Source of the DNA: Lonicera japonica
Taxonomy: Eukaryota; Streptophyta; Magnoliopsida; Dipsacales; Caprifoliaceae
Assembly: GCA_021464415.1 (NCBI GenBank)
Contig: CM038470.1
Coordinates: forward strand, 10,552,394-10,616,393
Reading direction: 5' to 3'
DNA length: 64,000 nucleotides
The translations under genes and the position numbers were made by a program. Of the stretch, positions 11,082-22,318 are shown in pieces (positions within the stretch are counted from its first letter, which is position 1; every line of letters starts with the position of its first letter). Below the pieces are notes generated by a model. It saw only the letters and a list, made by a program, of their open reading frames with translations, was not told the origin of the DNA and ran no database searches.

Positions 11082-14000
11082 CTACATAGCTCCCCTGGGG
11101 AGCCCATCTCCATCAATGTCAGCCACCATCACACTGATTATATCATCTGGGGGGACTATGATCTTCACCAGCTGTTCCTTTTGAGAGCCACCAAGCTTAG
11201 CAATTTTGTCCGCCACCCTGTTTGCTTCCCTTGGAATATGTCTCACCGGGTTTTCCATCTCCATTTTCAGAGTTCTGCATTCTTGAATAATTATTCTCTC
11301 CGGGTGATTCATTTCTTCCTCGTCTTTGTTAATGAGCTCTACTGCTTCAAGGCAGTCTGTTTCAATTGGGGTTCCAAACCAGCCCTTCTCCTTGCACATT
11401 TTTAAAGCTTGCTTCAAAGCCCATAGCTCTGCTTTCAACGGGGACGCCGCACCTATGAAGCCACAGAATCCTTCGATCCATAAACCTTGGTCGTTTCTGG
11501 CTACACCTCCAATGCTTGCATAACCATATTTGTTGGAAGTACTGCCATCTGTATTTATTTTTATCGTTCCTGCATGAGGCAATTCCCATTTAATTAAAAA
11601 CGTAGAGTTGTTTCCTTGTTGAGTCATATTACTTTGAAAAACTTCTTTAATAGCCTTGGCCAAGAAAGTGCTTTTAATTATAATTTGACTTGGGTGCAGA
11701 ATATTATTGTTAAATTCAAACTCATTCCTCATTTTCCAGATATTCCAAAAGGTAGCTACAAAGGTAGTATTCCAGTTGATTCCATTAGCCATTATGGTTT
11801 TGTTTTTCAAATTCGTGTCTAACCATTGAGAGAAGAGGGTATCACCTGATTGGTTGATGAAGGAAGGGCAAAGGGTATTCCAAACCTGTTTAGATCTCGA
11901 GCACTCCCTGAAGATGTGATTAATATCTTCACTCTTACCACACCACTTACACTGATCAATTTGTCTGATTCCTCTCTTGAGGCATTCAAGATTAGAGAGG
12001 ATTTTTTCATGCCTAACCAGCCAAATAAAATGAATAATTTTATTCGGCCATTTCATTTTCCAAAGCCAGCTCCAATCCGTACACTGGTTATGGTCTACTA
12101 GATCCTCCATAAGTGTGTTATAACACTTGGATATAGTGAATTTGCCAGAACCTTTCCCTTCCCAGGTAGGTTTGTCATCCACACCAGCCCTAGTAGGGAT
12201 AGGAGTGTTGACAATCTCTTTAATGATATCAATAGGGAACAATAAAGTTAACTTCTCCATATCCCAACCACCAGAGGCAGTTAAAATATCACTAACCTTA
12301 AGGTCCAGTTGGTGACTGGGCCCCATAGTCAGTCTTTTCGCAATTGGCTTGTCTCCACACCACCAGTCAAACAAAAGGGATATATTTTCCCCATTACCAA
12401 CAGTCCATTTGGTATGATCATGGATTAGTTCTTTGCTACTGTAAATGCCTTTCCAAATAGGGGAGCCTTTCTTATTTGAGGGCCACACTCTAGGATTGTT
12501 TGAGAGAGAGTATTTATTTTTTATAACTTTAATCCAGAGAGGGTTATCCTCATTCATCAATCTCCAAGCCATCTTGGAGTTCATAGCTTTGTTATTCAAA
12601 CTACAACATCTAAGCCCCAGCCCACCCTTAGATTTAGGGGTGCAAACTTTTTTCCATTTAACAAGATGGACTTTCCTTTTCTCATTTGAGTCACCCCACA
12701 AGAATTTTCTATTAATTTTATCAATGGCTGCGCAAGTAGTGGCAGGCAATTTCATCACCTGCATAGTATAGTTAGGGATGGTAGAAGTGACAGATTGGAT
12801 GAGAGTCGCTCGACCAGCCATGGAGAGCACTTTGGCTTTCCATCCAGAAAGTTTCTTTTGAATTTTCTCTATAACATGATTAAAGTGACTCTTCTTGGAT
12901 CTACCATGGATGAGAGGAATACCCAAGTAGGTACCAAGGTCTTTTGTGGCATTCATACCACAGATCGAACTGAACTTGAGAATGTCTCTTCTAGGGACAT
13001 TATGGGAAGCGTAAAACTTAGATTTTTGAAAATTCACTCTCTGGCCGGAAGCTTGGCAAAATGTGTTTAGAGTGTTTAAAACAGATCTCACCGATTTCTC
13101 GGTGGCTTTAGAGAAGAAGATCAAGTCATCGGCAAAGAATAAGTGGGTTATGGCGTGGTTTCCTCGAGATGGGCTAAGGCCAACCCACTCATTACTAGAC
13201 TCCGCTTGGTTTATCAAATTGGAGAGATACTCAAGGCATAGGACAAATAGATAAGGAGATAACGGGTCTCCTTGCCTGAGACCTCTACTTTGGTTTAAAG
13301 GGTTTAACGGTTGACCATTCCAACGAATAGACGTCTCACCTTTAGCGACACAGTTCATGATGATTTTGATCCAATTCTCATTGAAACCAAATTTTTTAAG
13401 GACTTTCTCCAAGAATTCCCAAGAGACTCTATCGTAAGCCTTTTCGAGGTCAATTTTGAAAATTAGACCTCCACTTTTAGATTTAGAGTTATCAATGGTG
13501 TGGATAATTTCTTGAGTGATAATGACGTTATCAATAGTCTGCTTACCGGGAAGAAAACTAGCTTGGTTGGGTCCAACAATTTTATCCAGGAACGGTCTGA
13601 GTCTATTAACTAAAATTTTTGTGACCACTTTATAATAGACATTGCAAAGGGTGACAGGTCTAAAATTTTGTATAGACTCAGGGTTGTCAATTTTGGGCAC
13701 AAGCGTTATAAAACATTTGTTAAGGTTCTCAGGAAAGCTCCAATTAGTGAAACAATTATTGACAAAGGAGACAAAGGATGGCCCAATCTTGTCCTAATAA
13801 TTTTGATAGAAAATAGGTTGAAACCCATCAGGGCCTGGAGCTTTGAGAGGGCTCATAGTAAAGACAGCTTTTCTAATTTCATACCAAGTAATAGGATTGC
13901 ATAAAGTTAGGTTATCTCTCTCATTGAGACAAGGAAAAGGGGGAAAGGGGTGTTGGCTGAGACAGATATCCATATCATTATTGAAAAGATTATTAAAATA

Positions 14001-15191
14001 ACCATTAATATGGATAGCAAGATCAATAGTATCCTCCACCCAATTGCCATTAACTTTAAGCTTGGTGATTTTATTTCTGTGCCTGCGTATAATGGTGGAC
14101 AGGTGAAAAAATCGAGTATTTCGGTCTCCTTTGGAGAGCCAATTAACTCTGGATTTTTGCAACCATAAGATCTCTTCCTGTCTTAGAATTCTTTGGAGGT
14201 CTTTTTTCAAATCAGTTTCAAGGAGATCCAGGTTGTGGGAATAATGTTTTTCTTGAGCCATTTGAATACCTTTCAGTCTAGCTTTGATGTTTTTTTTGTT
14301 TTGAAAAATGTTACCAAAAACATTTTTATTCCAAATTTGGACTTTTTCAGAGTAAGTATTCAAATTTTCAACAAAATTAGAATCAGTCTTCCAATTATCC
14401 TCAAGCACAGAGTTAAAATGAGGGTGATCGAACCAACTAGCAAGAAATCTAAACGGTTTTTTACTAAGGTAAGGGTTAGTATAGTTACCTTCAGTGTTGA
14501 TGAGAACCGGGCAATGGTCAGAATATGAGCGAGGAAGGTTAGAGACGGTAGCGTCAGGGAACCTGATCCTCCACTCAGGGTTTGCAAGCGCTCTATCCAG
14601 TCTCACTAGGGTATTGGCAAGCCCATGCCTTCCATTGGACCAGGTTAGACGAGGGCCGTTACACCCAAGGTCCACAAGGTTACAATTGTTGATGTGTTCT
14701 AGGAACTTAAAAGATCTTCTATTATTGTTGTCCCTTCTAAAACTTCTTTTTTCACTACCATCCGTATGGTCATTAAAATCACCTGCAACTAACCAGGGTA
14801 AATTATAATGTTCAGCAACCATAGCTAGGTTAGCCCAAAGTTGATCTCTCAAGTGGTGTTTTGGGCTAGCGTAGACTGTTGAGATTAACCATTCTTCGTA
14901 GTTATTTTTGGTGATGATGGCATGGATAACTTGCTGCGAAGCATGGAAAGGTTTGAGGTTAACCGTTTGGGGATTCCAAAGCATCAAGATACCACCTACA
15001 CGGCCAGTAGGGTCAAAGTTAATCGATTCGGTCAAGTGAAACTGGTTGAAGAAGATACCCATGATGGAGAAGGGGACTTTTGTCTCAAGGATAGCCACCA
15101 AATCCGGTTTATGATCATTGTACATATCTCTGAAATTTGCTTTGAAATCATCGTTGCCAGCTCCCCGGCAATTCTAAAAGAGAATCTTCAT
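11082..15191 (-). pseudogene. LINE ORF2 (endonuclease-RT-RNase H), two nonsense codons
   Basis: One frame of 1370 codons from ATG 15191 to the stop at 11082, broken only by TAG at codon 6 (15176-15174) and codon 466 (13796-13794). Both stand where tryptophan is expected (MKILF-stop-NCRG and FYQNY-stop-DKIG). Domains in order: APE-type endonuclease with ILETK, VAGDFND and YSDHCPVL; reverse transcriptase with GLRQGDPLSPYLF and the catalytic FFADDLIFF; a Cys/His zf-RVT segment around CKWCGKSEDINHIF; and a C-terminal RNase H with INTDGS, a KAELWAL glutamate and ETDCLEAV aspartate. The protein would nick target DNA and copy LINE RNA by target-primed reverse transcription. As written it cannot give full-length protein without readthrough. 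Confidence 0.93.
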
Positions 15192-15228
15192 GGAGAAACA
15201 ATCAGGTAAGAGAGGGAGGTTTTCTGAC

Positions 15229-17214
15229 TTAGGCCAACCCGTTATGAGTTTCACCCTTATCTGTGACTCGATCGTCGGAGTCGTTGCTGCCATTTGCGCC
15301 GAGTGGAACCACGGCTTCTCCCATGTGAATTGCTGGATTGCTAGGTTCAGTCTCACCTGGTTTATGAACCAAGTTACATTGACCAGCTGTAACTCCTGCT
15401 CTTCCGATTCGATGAACAGCCCTAGTGCATTCTTTGCTAATGTATAATTTAGGGTTTCCATCGCAGATATCAGGTGGTTTGGGGTTTGGGTTGTTTGTAG
15501 AGATGGTTCTATTGAAGGATGTGGAAGGGCAGGAAGAGGGGTTAGTGGGGTATAGAGTGGGTTGAGGAGTGGTGAGGGTAGCGAGGTTGAGAGGGGCGGT
15601 ATATAGTGTGGTATGCTGGCTGTGGTACATGCTTTTGTTACAGGTAGGGTTGTTCTCAGCAGCACTTGTAGAATCACGTGAAGTTCCATTGAGAGACGTG
15701 CTTTCTGTCAGTGTATGAGTAGTCTGCTGTTGGAAGTGATCTCCTGATACCTGAATAGATTTACCAGAGTTAGCTATCATCATAGTGTTAGGTATGGATG
15801 GTTCAGAGGTATTCCTCTGGGAGGAGAAAAAAGTATTTTTTTGGGGCCCGAGGTGAGGAGTATGTTCCTCTCTCCTTGCCTTCCTTTTTCCTTTCTCATT
15901 TGTTTTTGAAATTCCTTCTGATAGGTTAGAAAAACGATTTTGAGTAAAATTATTTTTATGGACCTCATTCTTTTTAAAAATATTTTGTGTTTGGCCATTC
16001 TGCAATGGACTATGGTTTTGTCCTTGCCCGTTTCTACGTCTGTTTTTGGGTTGGACAAGCATCCAAGGCCCAAAATTATCATCATTTTTCCCATTCATGG
16101 GACCAGTACTGCCTCCTTCTCTCTCATTGCCATTTCCAACATTCCCCACGTAGGGGTTACCGTTGGGGACTGTTCTTTGACCTGTCCCATCACATACCAA
16201 GTTACCGTTGCCATCACCGGCAGTCGTTGGGTTGGCCGGATTTGGAACCCCATTGAGGAGCTTTTCCCTACAGAGTTCACTCCGGTGACCAACTTTCCCG
16301 CAATTAAAACAAAGGTAATGAATGAATTCATATTCAATCCTGTAGTTCCTTCCCCCAAGGGTATATGCTGGGATTAGAGGTTTAGAGAGGTCAACCTCTA
16401 CACAAACCCTTGCATATTTACCCCTAGTGGATGTAGCAGTATTGAAGTCAGTTTTGATTGGCTTGCCCAATCTCTTAGCAATGTGATACAAGGAATTTTT
16501 TTCATAATACTCAATCGGTAGTTCTGGGAGCCTTAGCCATAGAGCTGTAGTGATTTCCTTAGCTTCAGATGGCTTAAAGTTTGGCTCCCATTTCCTTACC
16601 GTTAAGTAATGATTCTGGACAATCCACGGACCACCCGTGAATACATGCCTGTAATCATCTCTCATATGGAATTTGAACAAATAAAACCCCTCATCAAGAT
16701 CCACCAACTCATGGTCACCCTGTAAATCCCAAAGAGTTTTCACTCTGGAATTTAGGGCTTTGTAACCAATGTTTTTTCCCATCAATTTCACTATCAAACA
16801 ATTTTTCCATGGTCTATGCAGTTGTTTGAGGAGGAGAGGGGGGATTTGTATGGATGGCATCATCGGGTTATCCTCAGCCGGGTCCATATTGAGATCGAAA
16901 GACTGGGTGTCAGGCTCAGCCAGAATCTCATCGTCCTCATCCTCTTCTTCATCAATCCGAGGTTCAACAACGTTATCAAAATAAACATCTTCAATAACAG
17001 AACTAGAAACCGCCTCCTTATATGACATAGTGGGTTTTGTGCTCCCACCAGTTTTCCCTGAATTTTCCATGGGGTTTTCAAAAGATATTTCTATAGATTC
17101 ATACCCTTGGGGTGCCTCATCAGTTACCATTTGCTCCGATTCGGTGGCCAGAGGAGGTTCATGCTTGTTTTTGACTTTTTTATTGCTCCTTTCTAGATGG
17201 TCTTCTTCCTCCAT
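15229..17214 (-). CDS. LINE ORF1, DUF4283/zinc-knuckle RNA-binding protein
   Basis: A 661-codon uninterrupted frame. The first ~120 residues are acidic (run EEEDEDDEI). Residues about 130-290 have the DUF4283-type fold, including GKNIGYKAL, a GPWIVQNHYL motif and the RLPELPIEYY segment. A CCHC knuckle CFNCGKVGHRSELC follows near residue 300, and the tail is long, Asn/Gln/Ser/Thr-rich and probably disordered. In plant L1 elements this protein is thought to bind LINE RNA and form the ribonucleoprotein with ORF2. The stop lies 37 nt upstream of the ORF2 ATG. The frame is intact, which suits a young element. Confidence 0.9.
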   Translation of the reverse strand: MEEEDHLERSNKKVKNKHEPPLATESEQMVTDEAPQGYESIEISFENPMENSGKTGGSTKPTMSYKEAVSSSVIEDVYFDNVVEPRIDEEEDEDDEILAEPDTQSFDLNMDPAEDNPMMPSIQIPPLLLKQLHRPWKNCLIVKLMGKNIGYKALNSRVKTLWDLQGDHELVDLDEGFYLFKFHMRDDYRHVFTGGPWIVQNHYLTVRKWEPNFKPSEAKEITTALWLRLPELPIEYYEKNSLYHIAKRLGKPIKTDFNTATSTRGKYARVCVEVDLSKPLIPAYTLGGRNYRIEYEFIHYLCFNCGKVGHRSELCREKLLNGVPNPANPTTAGDGNGNLVCDGTGQRTVPNGNPYVGNVGNGNEREGGSTGPMNGKNDDNFGPWMLVQPKNRRRNGQGQNHSPLQNGQTQNIFKKNEVHKNNFTQNRFSNLSEGISKTNEKGKRKARREEHTPHLGPQKNTFFSSQRNTSEPSIPNTMMIANSGKSIQVSGDHFQQQTTHTLTESTSLNGTSRDSTSAAENNPTCNKSMYHSQHTTLYTAPLNLATLTTPQPTLYPTNPSSCPSTSFNRTISTNNPNPKPPDICDGNPKLYISKECTRAVHRIGRAGVTAGQCNLVHKPGETEPSNPAIHMGEAVVPLGANGSNDSDDRVTDKGETHNGLA

Positions 17215-19833
17215 GGAGATGTCGGGTTCGATATTTTCGGCAAGTTTTTGGCGCAGAATTGCATTCCAAGTTTTCCGATCGATCCAAGTTTTTTGAGGTG
17301 TACCGGTCCAGCATGTAATTTTTTGAGCAAGTATTTTTATCGTAATTTTTTTTTAATATTTTTAATCTATTTTTTTAAAAAAATTAACTCAATATTTTTT
17401 TATAAATATAAGGCATTATTTAGAGTGAAAAATATTCAAAAGCTAAAATTAATTTTTAAGAGTTTTAAAAACACCATTTAGGTTTTGTTTATATGCAATA
17501 TAAGATCATATTGTTCTTAAAATTTAAGAATTAGGATTCTAAATGTTCACAATTCTGCGGGAGTATTTTTGCTTTCGATTGAAAACGGATAAGCGAAGTG
17601 GCTAACGCGTGATAAGGGAGACTGCAGGCGGGGGTGAAGGATTGTGATCAAGTGCATAGAAGGAGATGACGGGTAAGCCGAAACAGCGGGAAGCGCTATG
17701 CCAAGCCAGTTACAATTGGATTATACGTTCAATGAGTTGACATGACTGTTGCATAAATTGTGAAGAAATAATTTTTGTGAGTAATCGAGTTTGTAATTCC
17801 GTTTTAACTATAGTGAAGCACTCTTAGTTAGTCCCGATAATTAGTCCTACGCAAGTAGAGATATCTCGTATTTTTCTGGTGTTGTGTGATTGCTTGATAT
17901 AAAAAGTTGGGAATTAGTGATGAATGGTTTATCGAAGTTTAGTTAGAAGGTTTTGAGATCAGTGAATATCTTTGCTAGATATTATCTTTTTACTTGAATA
18001 GAATATGCTATTTACTTTAATTAATATTATTATTTTGCATAATCTTGTTTTATATGATTTGCTGCTTTTCATACTCATTATTTTATTAATTCTTATAATA
18101 AAAAAAGGAGAGATGAAAGGGAATAATGCATAGGTGAAGGGGAATAGTAAAGTAGGAATATTTTGAGGGGTAAAGTATGAATATTTTGAGGGGAAAGATA
18201 TATAATTTTTTGTTATGTGATTATTGTATCTCTTTATGTCAATGCTTCACTAGGTGTTTGTTGAATTTTGGTATTTCAGGTTTATTAGTCTATATAATAT
18301 ACCAACTAGCTCTTTTGCCATGTGAAGTGAAGTAACTTACAACGAAAACTTAGAGCTAAGCATGTATTTAAGATTTTAAGTCATCGTTTGTATTTGACTA
18401 ATTCGTCTTAGAGTATGTAATTGAAATGTTATAGATATCGCGTTGAAAACAACTGTATTAGCTGTATGTGTTTTGTCATCGAAATAGTCAAATAAGGAGA
18501 TTGTTAAGTTTATATTTTTAATTGGCTTAATTTCGATACCAAAATCACTTTTTTTGTTTTAATTGTTCGAGTCAAATTGAAGATGTGACAATTAACGGAA
18601 GATCGTCGAACATACTGGATGATCCGTACATAACTCATAATCTAAGGTAAGTTGAGTATATCGTTTGATTCAAAATATAAATGTTGATTGAACGTTACAT
18701 TCGAAATTAAAAAACTTTTGAGTCAAATCTAGTTTTAAATATTTTTATCGAATTTTTTCGAAATCTAAAAAATTCAGTCGACACAAATTATTGAGGAATT
18801 TTTTTTTTCTTTTTTTATATTTAACATATTTTATAAAATTGTCTCTAAAAATCGAGCCGAATTAAAATCCAAACAGATTTATTTTGGCAAAATAAAAGTA
18901 AACAGAAAAATAAAATAAAAAAAGAGTTTTTATTTAATTTTAATAATAAATAAAGAAAAGAAAAGGTTTGAAAAGTCAAAGGTTCCTATTTCTTTAAATC
19001 CCACGTGCCATCCTTTTTTGTTGCAAAAGACATGGGCCAAGCCCATTCTACCATTATGCCACGTGTAAGAGAAATAACGGAGGTGCAGCGTGAATTTTAG
19101 GGCGGACCGATACACTTGAGTTAATAGTACCGGTCCGGTACTCCGGTAGCAATTTTTACCACAGAATTGAATTCCAAGTTTTCGGACCCATCTAAGTTTT
19201 TCTAGGTGTATCGTTCTGGCGTGTAATTTTTTGAGCATATATTTTTATAGTAAAATTTTATTTTTAATATTTTAAACCTATTTCAAAATGACATTGATTT
19301 AATATTTTTTTATAAATATATAAGGCATTGTTTAAAATAAAGAATACATAATTCTTGAGAGTTTTTTGACGTAAAAAATATCCATACGCCAGAATCAATT
19401 TTTGAGAGTCTTGAAATATCACATAAGTTTTGTTTACATGCCATAGAAAATCCTATTGTTATTCAAATTTAAGAACTAGGGTTCAAAACGTTCACGGTTC
19501 TGCTAGAGTGTTTTTGCTTGTGATTTAAAACGGGCTGAGTAAAGTGGCTAACGCGCGATAAGGGAAATCGCAGACGGGGGTGAAGGATTATGATCAAGTG
19601 CGTAGAAGGAGGCGAAGGGTAAGTCGGAATAGCGAAAAGCGCTATGCCAAGCCAACTGCGGTTAGATTATACGTTCAATGGATAGATGAGACTGTTGCGT
19701 AAATTGTAATTAAGCAATTTTTGTTAGTTATCAAGTCTGTAATTCCGTTTTGATCATAATATCGAGGATTAGTCCTACACAAGTAGGGATATCTCATAAA
19801 TTTCTAGTGTTGTGTGATTGCTTGATATAATTG

Positions 19834-20893
19834 TTAGACAACACAACACATGTTTCAATAACAAAATTGATTAGCTTAGGGTTTTAATTCCGCTTATTAA
19901 ATTTTAAATTATTTTTGATAAAACTCTAAAATCAACCTAAGCAATACAATTCCTATTTTTTTTTTCAGATTACATTTAATGTTCTAGATTAAGAGGATAA
20001 GCAAGATTAAAGACGAACATGTTTCATCAAAGTAATGCAATGATGGAAGGAGCTGGGGCCAACCACTCCAGCTCTATATGCTTGTTTTCTCTTTTACTAT
20101 ATCTACAAAGCATTTGCTTCATTACAATGATCGAAGTATTGGGGGAATTAAATACTTATACAAAAGCAAAAACAAAAAAGATTTTCTCAACTGAGATACT
20201 TTTCACTTGTGTTAAATATGTTTGATAAGCACACTAGAGCTTACAGGTCTGGATGAGAATATATTATTAATGAGAGGAGAGACCTCAACCATCTTGTTGT
20301 AATAATTATACTAACCAGAAGGTATTCATTAATTTGTAATCAGAGTTCTGCTATATATTATTACCTCATAAGTAAAGATCATTAGAACTCTTTCACGAAG
20401 ATGAGTAGGCCTTATCAAAAACGGTCGAACCTCCTCTATAATCCCCGCTTACTTATCACTTTAATGTTTTGAGTTGGTCCTTATAAAGTTGACGTGTCAT
20501 CCATATTGCCAACTTATCACAAAACTCATTTTATTAAGTTAATCATCATTGACTATGTAGGCAATCATCCACTCCATTTTTTTTTATTAATTTTCTTAAA
20601 CGAGGTCAGCAATTAATTCATTTTTCCTTTAATAAAGTTCTCATATTCGTTAACACATCTTTATGTATTTACAATACACAACACTTTTCATATTTCTTTC
20701 ATTCTCAATATCTTTTAGTTGTTTTGGTTCATGATTTATCTTTATAATGAGTTCATTTGAGGGTTTATTTTTTAGTTATTGTTTGACTAAATTCTATATG
20801 ACGAAAAAAAAGTTATTGCTCCTTTTATAATTTTTCTAATGTCATTGTTATATATATATATATTTTTGTTATCAGTTTATTGTTATACTTATA
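19834..20893. other. AT-rich DNA left of the MULE (copy B)
   Basis: This is the duplicate of about 8831-9886 and has no independent gene signal. Bases 20894-20902 (TTATATGAC) form the left target duplication of the MULE. Confidence 0.5.
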
Positions 20894-20902
20894 TTATATG
20901 AC

Positions 20903-21121
20903 GAGTAAACAACTTATTTGGCCACTAAACTATGGATCTAGTACTATTTTGGTCATTAAACTTTAAAAAGAACCATTTTTCCCATTAAGCTTTGGACTAA
21001 GCTTCCAAATGCCCATTCCGTCCAAGAGAGGTGTTACATTTGACAGATTTAAGCCATGTGCCTAACACATTGGCTCATTTAAGGCTAAAATGGTCATTTT
21101 CCCTCAAAATTACACCACCCT
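20903..21121 (+). repeat. MULE left terminal inverted repeat (219 bp)
   Basis: It pairs with the reverse complement of 26667-26870 along its length, through CTATGGATCTAGTACTATTT, ATTCCGTCCAA, AGATTTAAGCCATGTGCC and TTTCCCTCAAAATTACACCA. The left arm has a short extra segment (about 13 bases near 21033-21045). Confidence 0.92.
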
Positions 21122-22318
21122 ACAACAAGCAAGCTTCCCTCCAATTAATCACACCAAAATGGAAGGGAAAACAGTGTATATAATAGAGTATGGCACCCAA
21201 CAAACATAGAAACAAATTTGAACGAAAAAAGAGAGGAAAAAAAGAAGGAAAAAAGAGAAAAAAATGGTGAGAAAATAGAGCAACATAACAATGCATTGTT
21301 ACTATGGTAGAGTAGCCCAAGTGAAGACATCAAAGACTCCATAAAATCCAGGAAGAAGATTCTTAACATGCCTAAAACAGGTATACATCGAATAAAACTG
21401 AACAAACTATAGTAAATAAAATAAAAACTAAAGAACTGACAAGTACCTTTTGTTTTTGTAGATCCAATGTGGCTTTTTCATTTAGGAGGACTTGTACCTT
21501 TGGATAATTGAAGGTGGAAGGGTTAACAAGGAAAAAAAAACTGTTGTGGGTTGTTGTTGTGGCCTTTCTAGTCATATTCTACTTAATATTCAACTCAAGT
21601 AATGAAGATGACGTTATTGACAAAGATATATGTAAGTGTGGATGAGCAAAATGAGAAGTGAAATGCCCTATTGAAAGTGTGATGGGTTATTGTTGTGGCC
21701 TTTTTAGTGTAGTATTTATTTTGGTGAATTCGAATGTAACGTAAGGTGTAGTATTTGATGTTTCTAATGGAATGAAATTTAGTGTTTAATCAACATAGTT
21801 GTTGCTCTGTTTTGACCAGTAACTACATTCCTTAATCAAAAGAAATGAAATAAAGAACAATTGACATAAAATAAACTAAAGCAAAGTTCATAGAAAGTTA
21901 TAGAAACCATAATTACTGCCATAAACCATGTACACTAAAGTTAAATAAATGTGGTTATGTTTTTGACCACTAAGTGTTTTCCCCAAAATATACCCCCTAA
22001 CTATAAACTGGACTTACTTACATTAGATATCATTTTTATAAAAAAAAAAGGCAGTACTTTCCCCCAAAAAATTTATCCCTGTAACTATGTACATGAACAT
22101 CATACTATCATATCCATGTGTTTGTGATGAATTACTTGGAATTCTTTGAGTTTGTTGCGACTACATTGTGTTTGAGATTGTTGCCCTTAATTCCTTTTAG
22201 CCTACACATATAACATTTTTCTCATGAAATTGATTACATTGAATTGAAATACAAAAAGAATGTCCAAGTTAAATAAATAAACATATACCTGGTACCTCTC
22301 CCTTGCCATCCTTTGCAA
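21122..22318. other. MULE internal non-coding DNA, left side
   Basis: AT-rich subterminal DNA of the MULE with a purine-rich tract at about 21225-21265. No gene is supported. The short minus-strand frames at 21120-21405 are also present in copy A because they lie in the duplicated end. Confidence 0.5.

Larger units (their letters stand above)
11017..17244 (-). mobile_element. L1-type LINE with RNase H, near full length
   Basis: A non-LTR retrotransposon on the minus strand: short 5' leader, ORF1 (17214-15229), ORF2 (15191-11082), a pyrimidine-rich 3' UTR and an A12 tail (T12 at 11017-11028 on the plus strand). Both flanks continue the LTR of copy B, and copy A lacks the element, so the insertion followed the tandem duplication. 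There is no clear target-site duplication. Instead about 19 bp present in copy A (6216-6234) are missing, giving a target-site deletion. ORF2 has two nonsense codons but is otherwise open. Confidence 0.93.
10405..19833 (+). mobile_element. Old LTR-flanked element (copy B), split by LINE
   Basis: This is the duplicate of 5604-8830. The first LTR runs 10405-11016, is broken by the LINE, and continues 17245 to about 17892. The second LTR is about 18502-19833. The 600-bp internal piece is again non-coding. An extra ACTCCGGT-type duplication at about 19137-19144 distinguishes its second LTR from copy A. Confidence 0.65.
10394..21394. repeat. Tandem segmental duplication, copy B with LINE insertion
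   Basis: This is the second copy of the 5594-10387 unit, in the same orientation. Homology runs 10394-11016, is interrupted by the LINE (11017-17244), resumes at 17245 and continues to 21394, where the full MULE continues beyond the unit. Copy B therefore keeps the original right-hand context, and copy A is the truncated duplicate. Confidence 0.92.
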
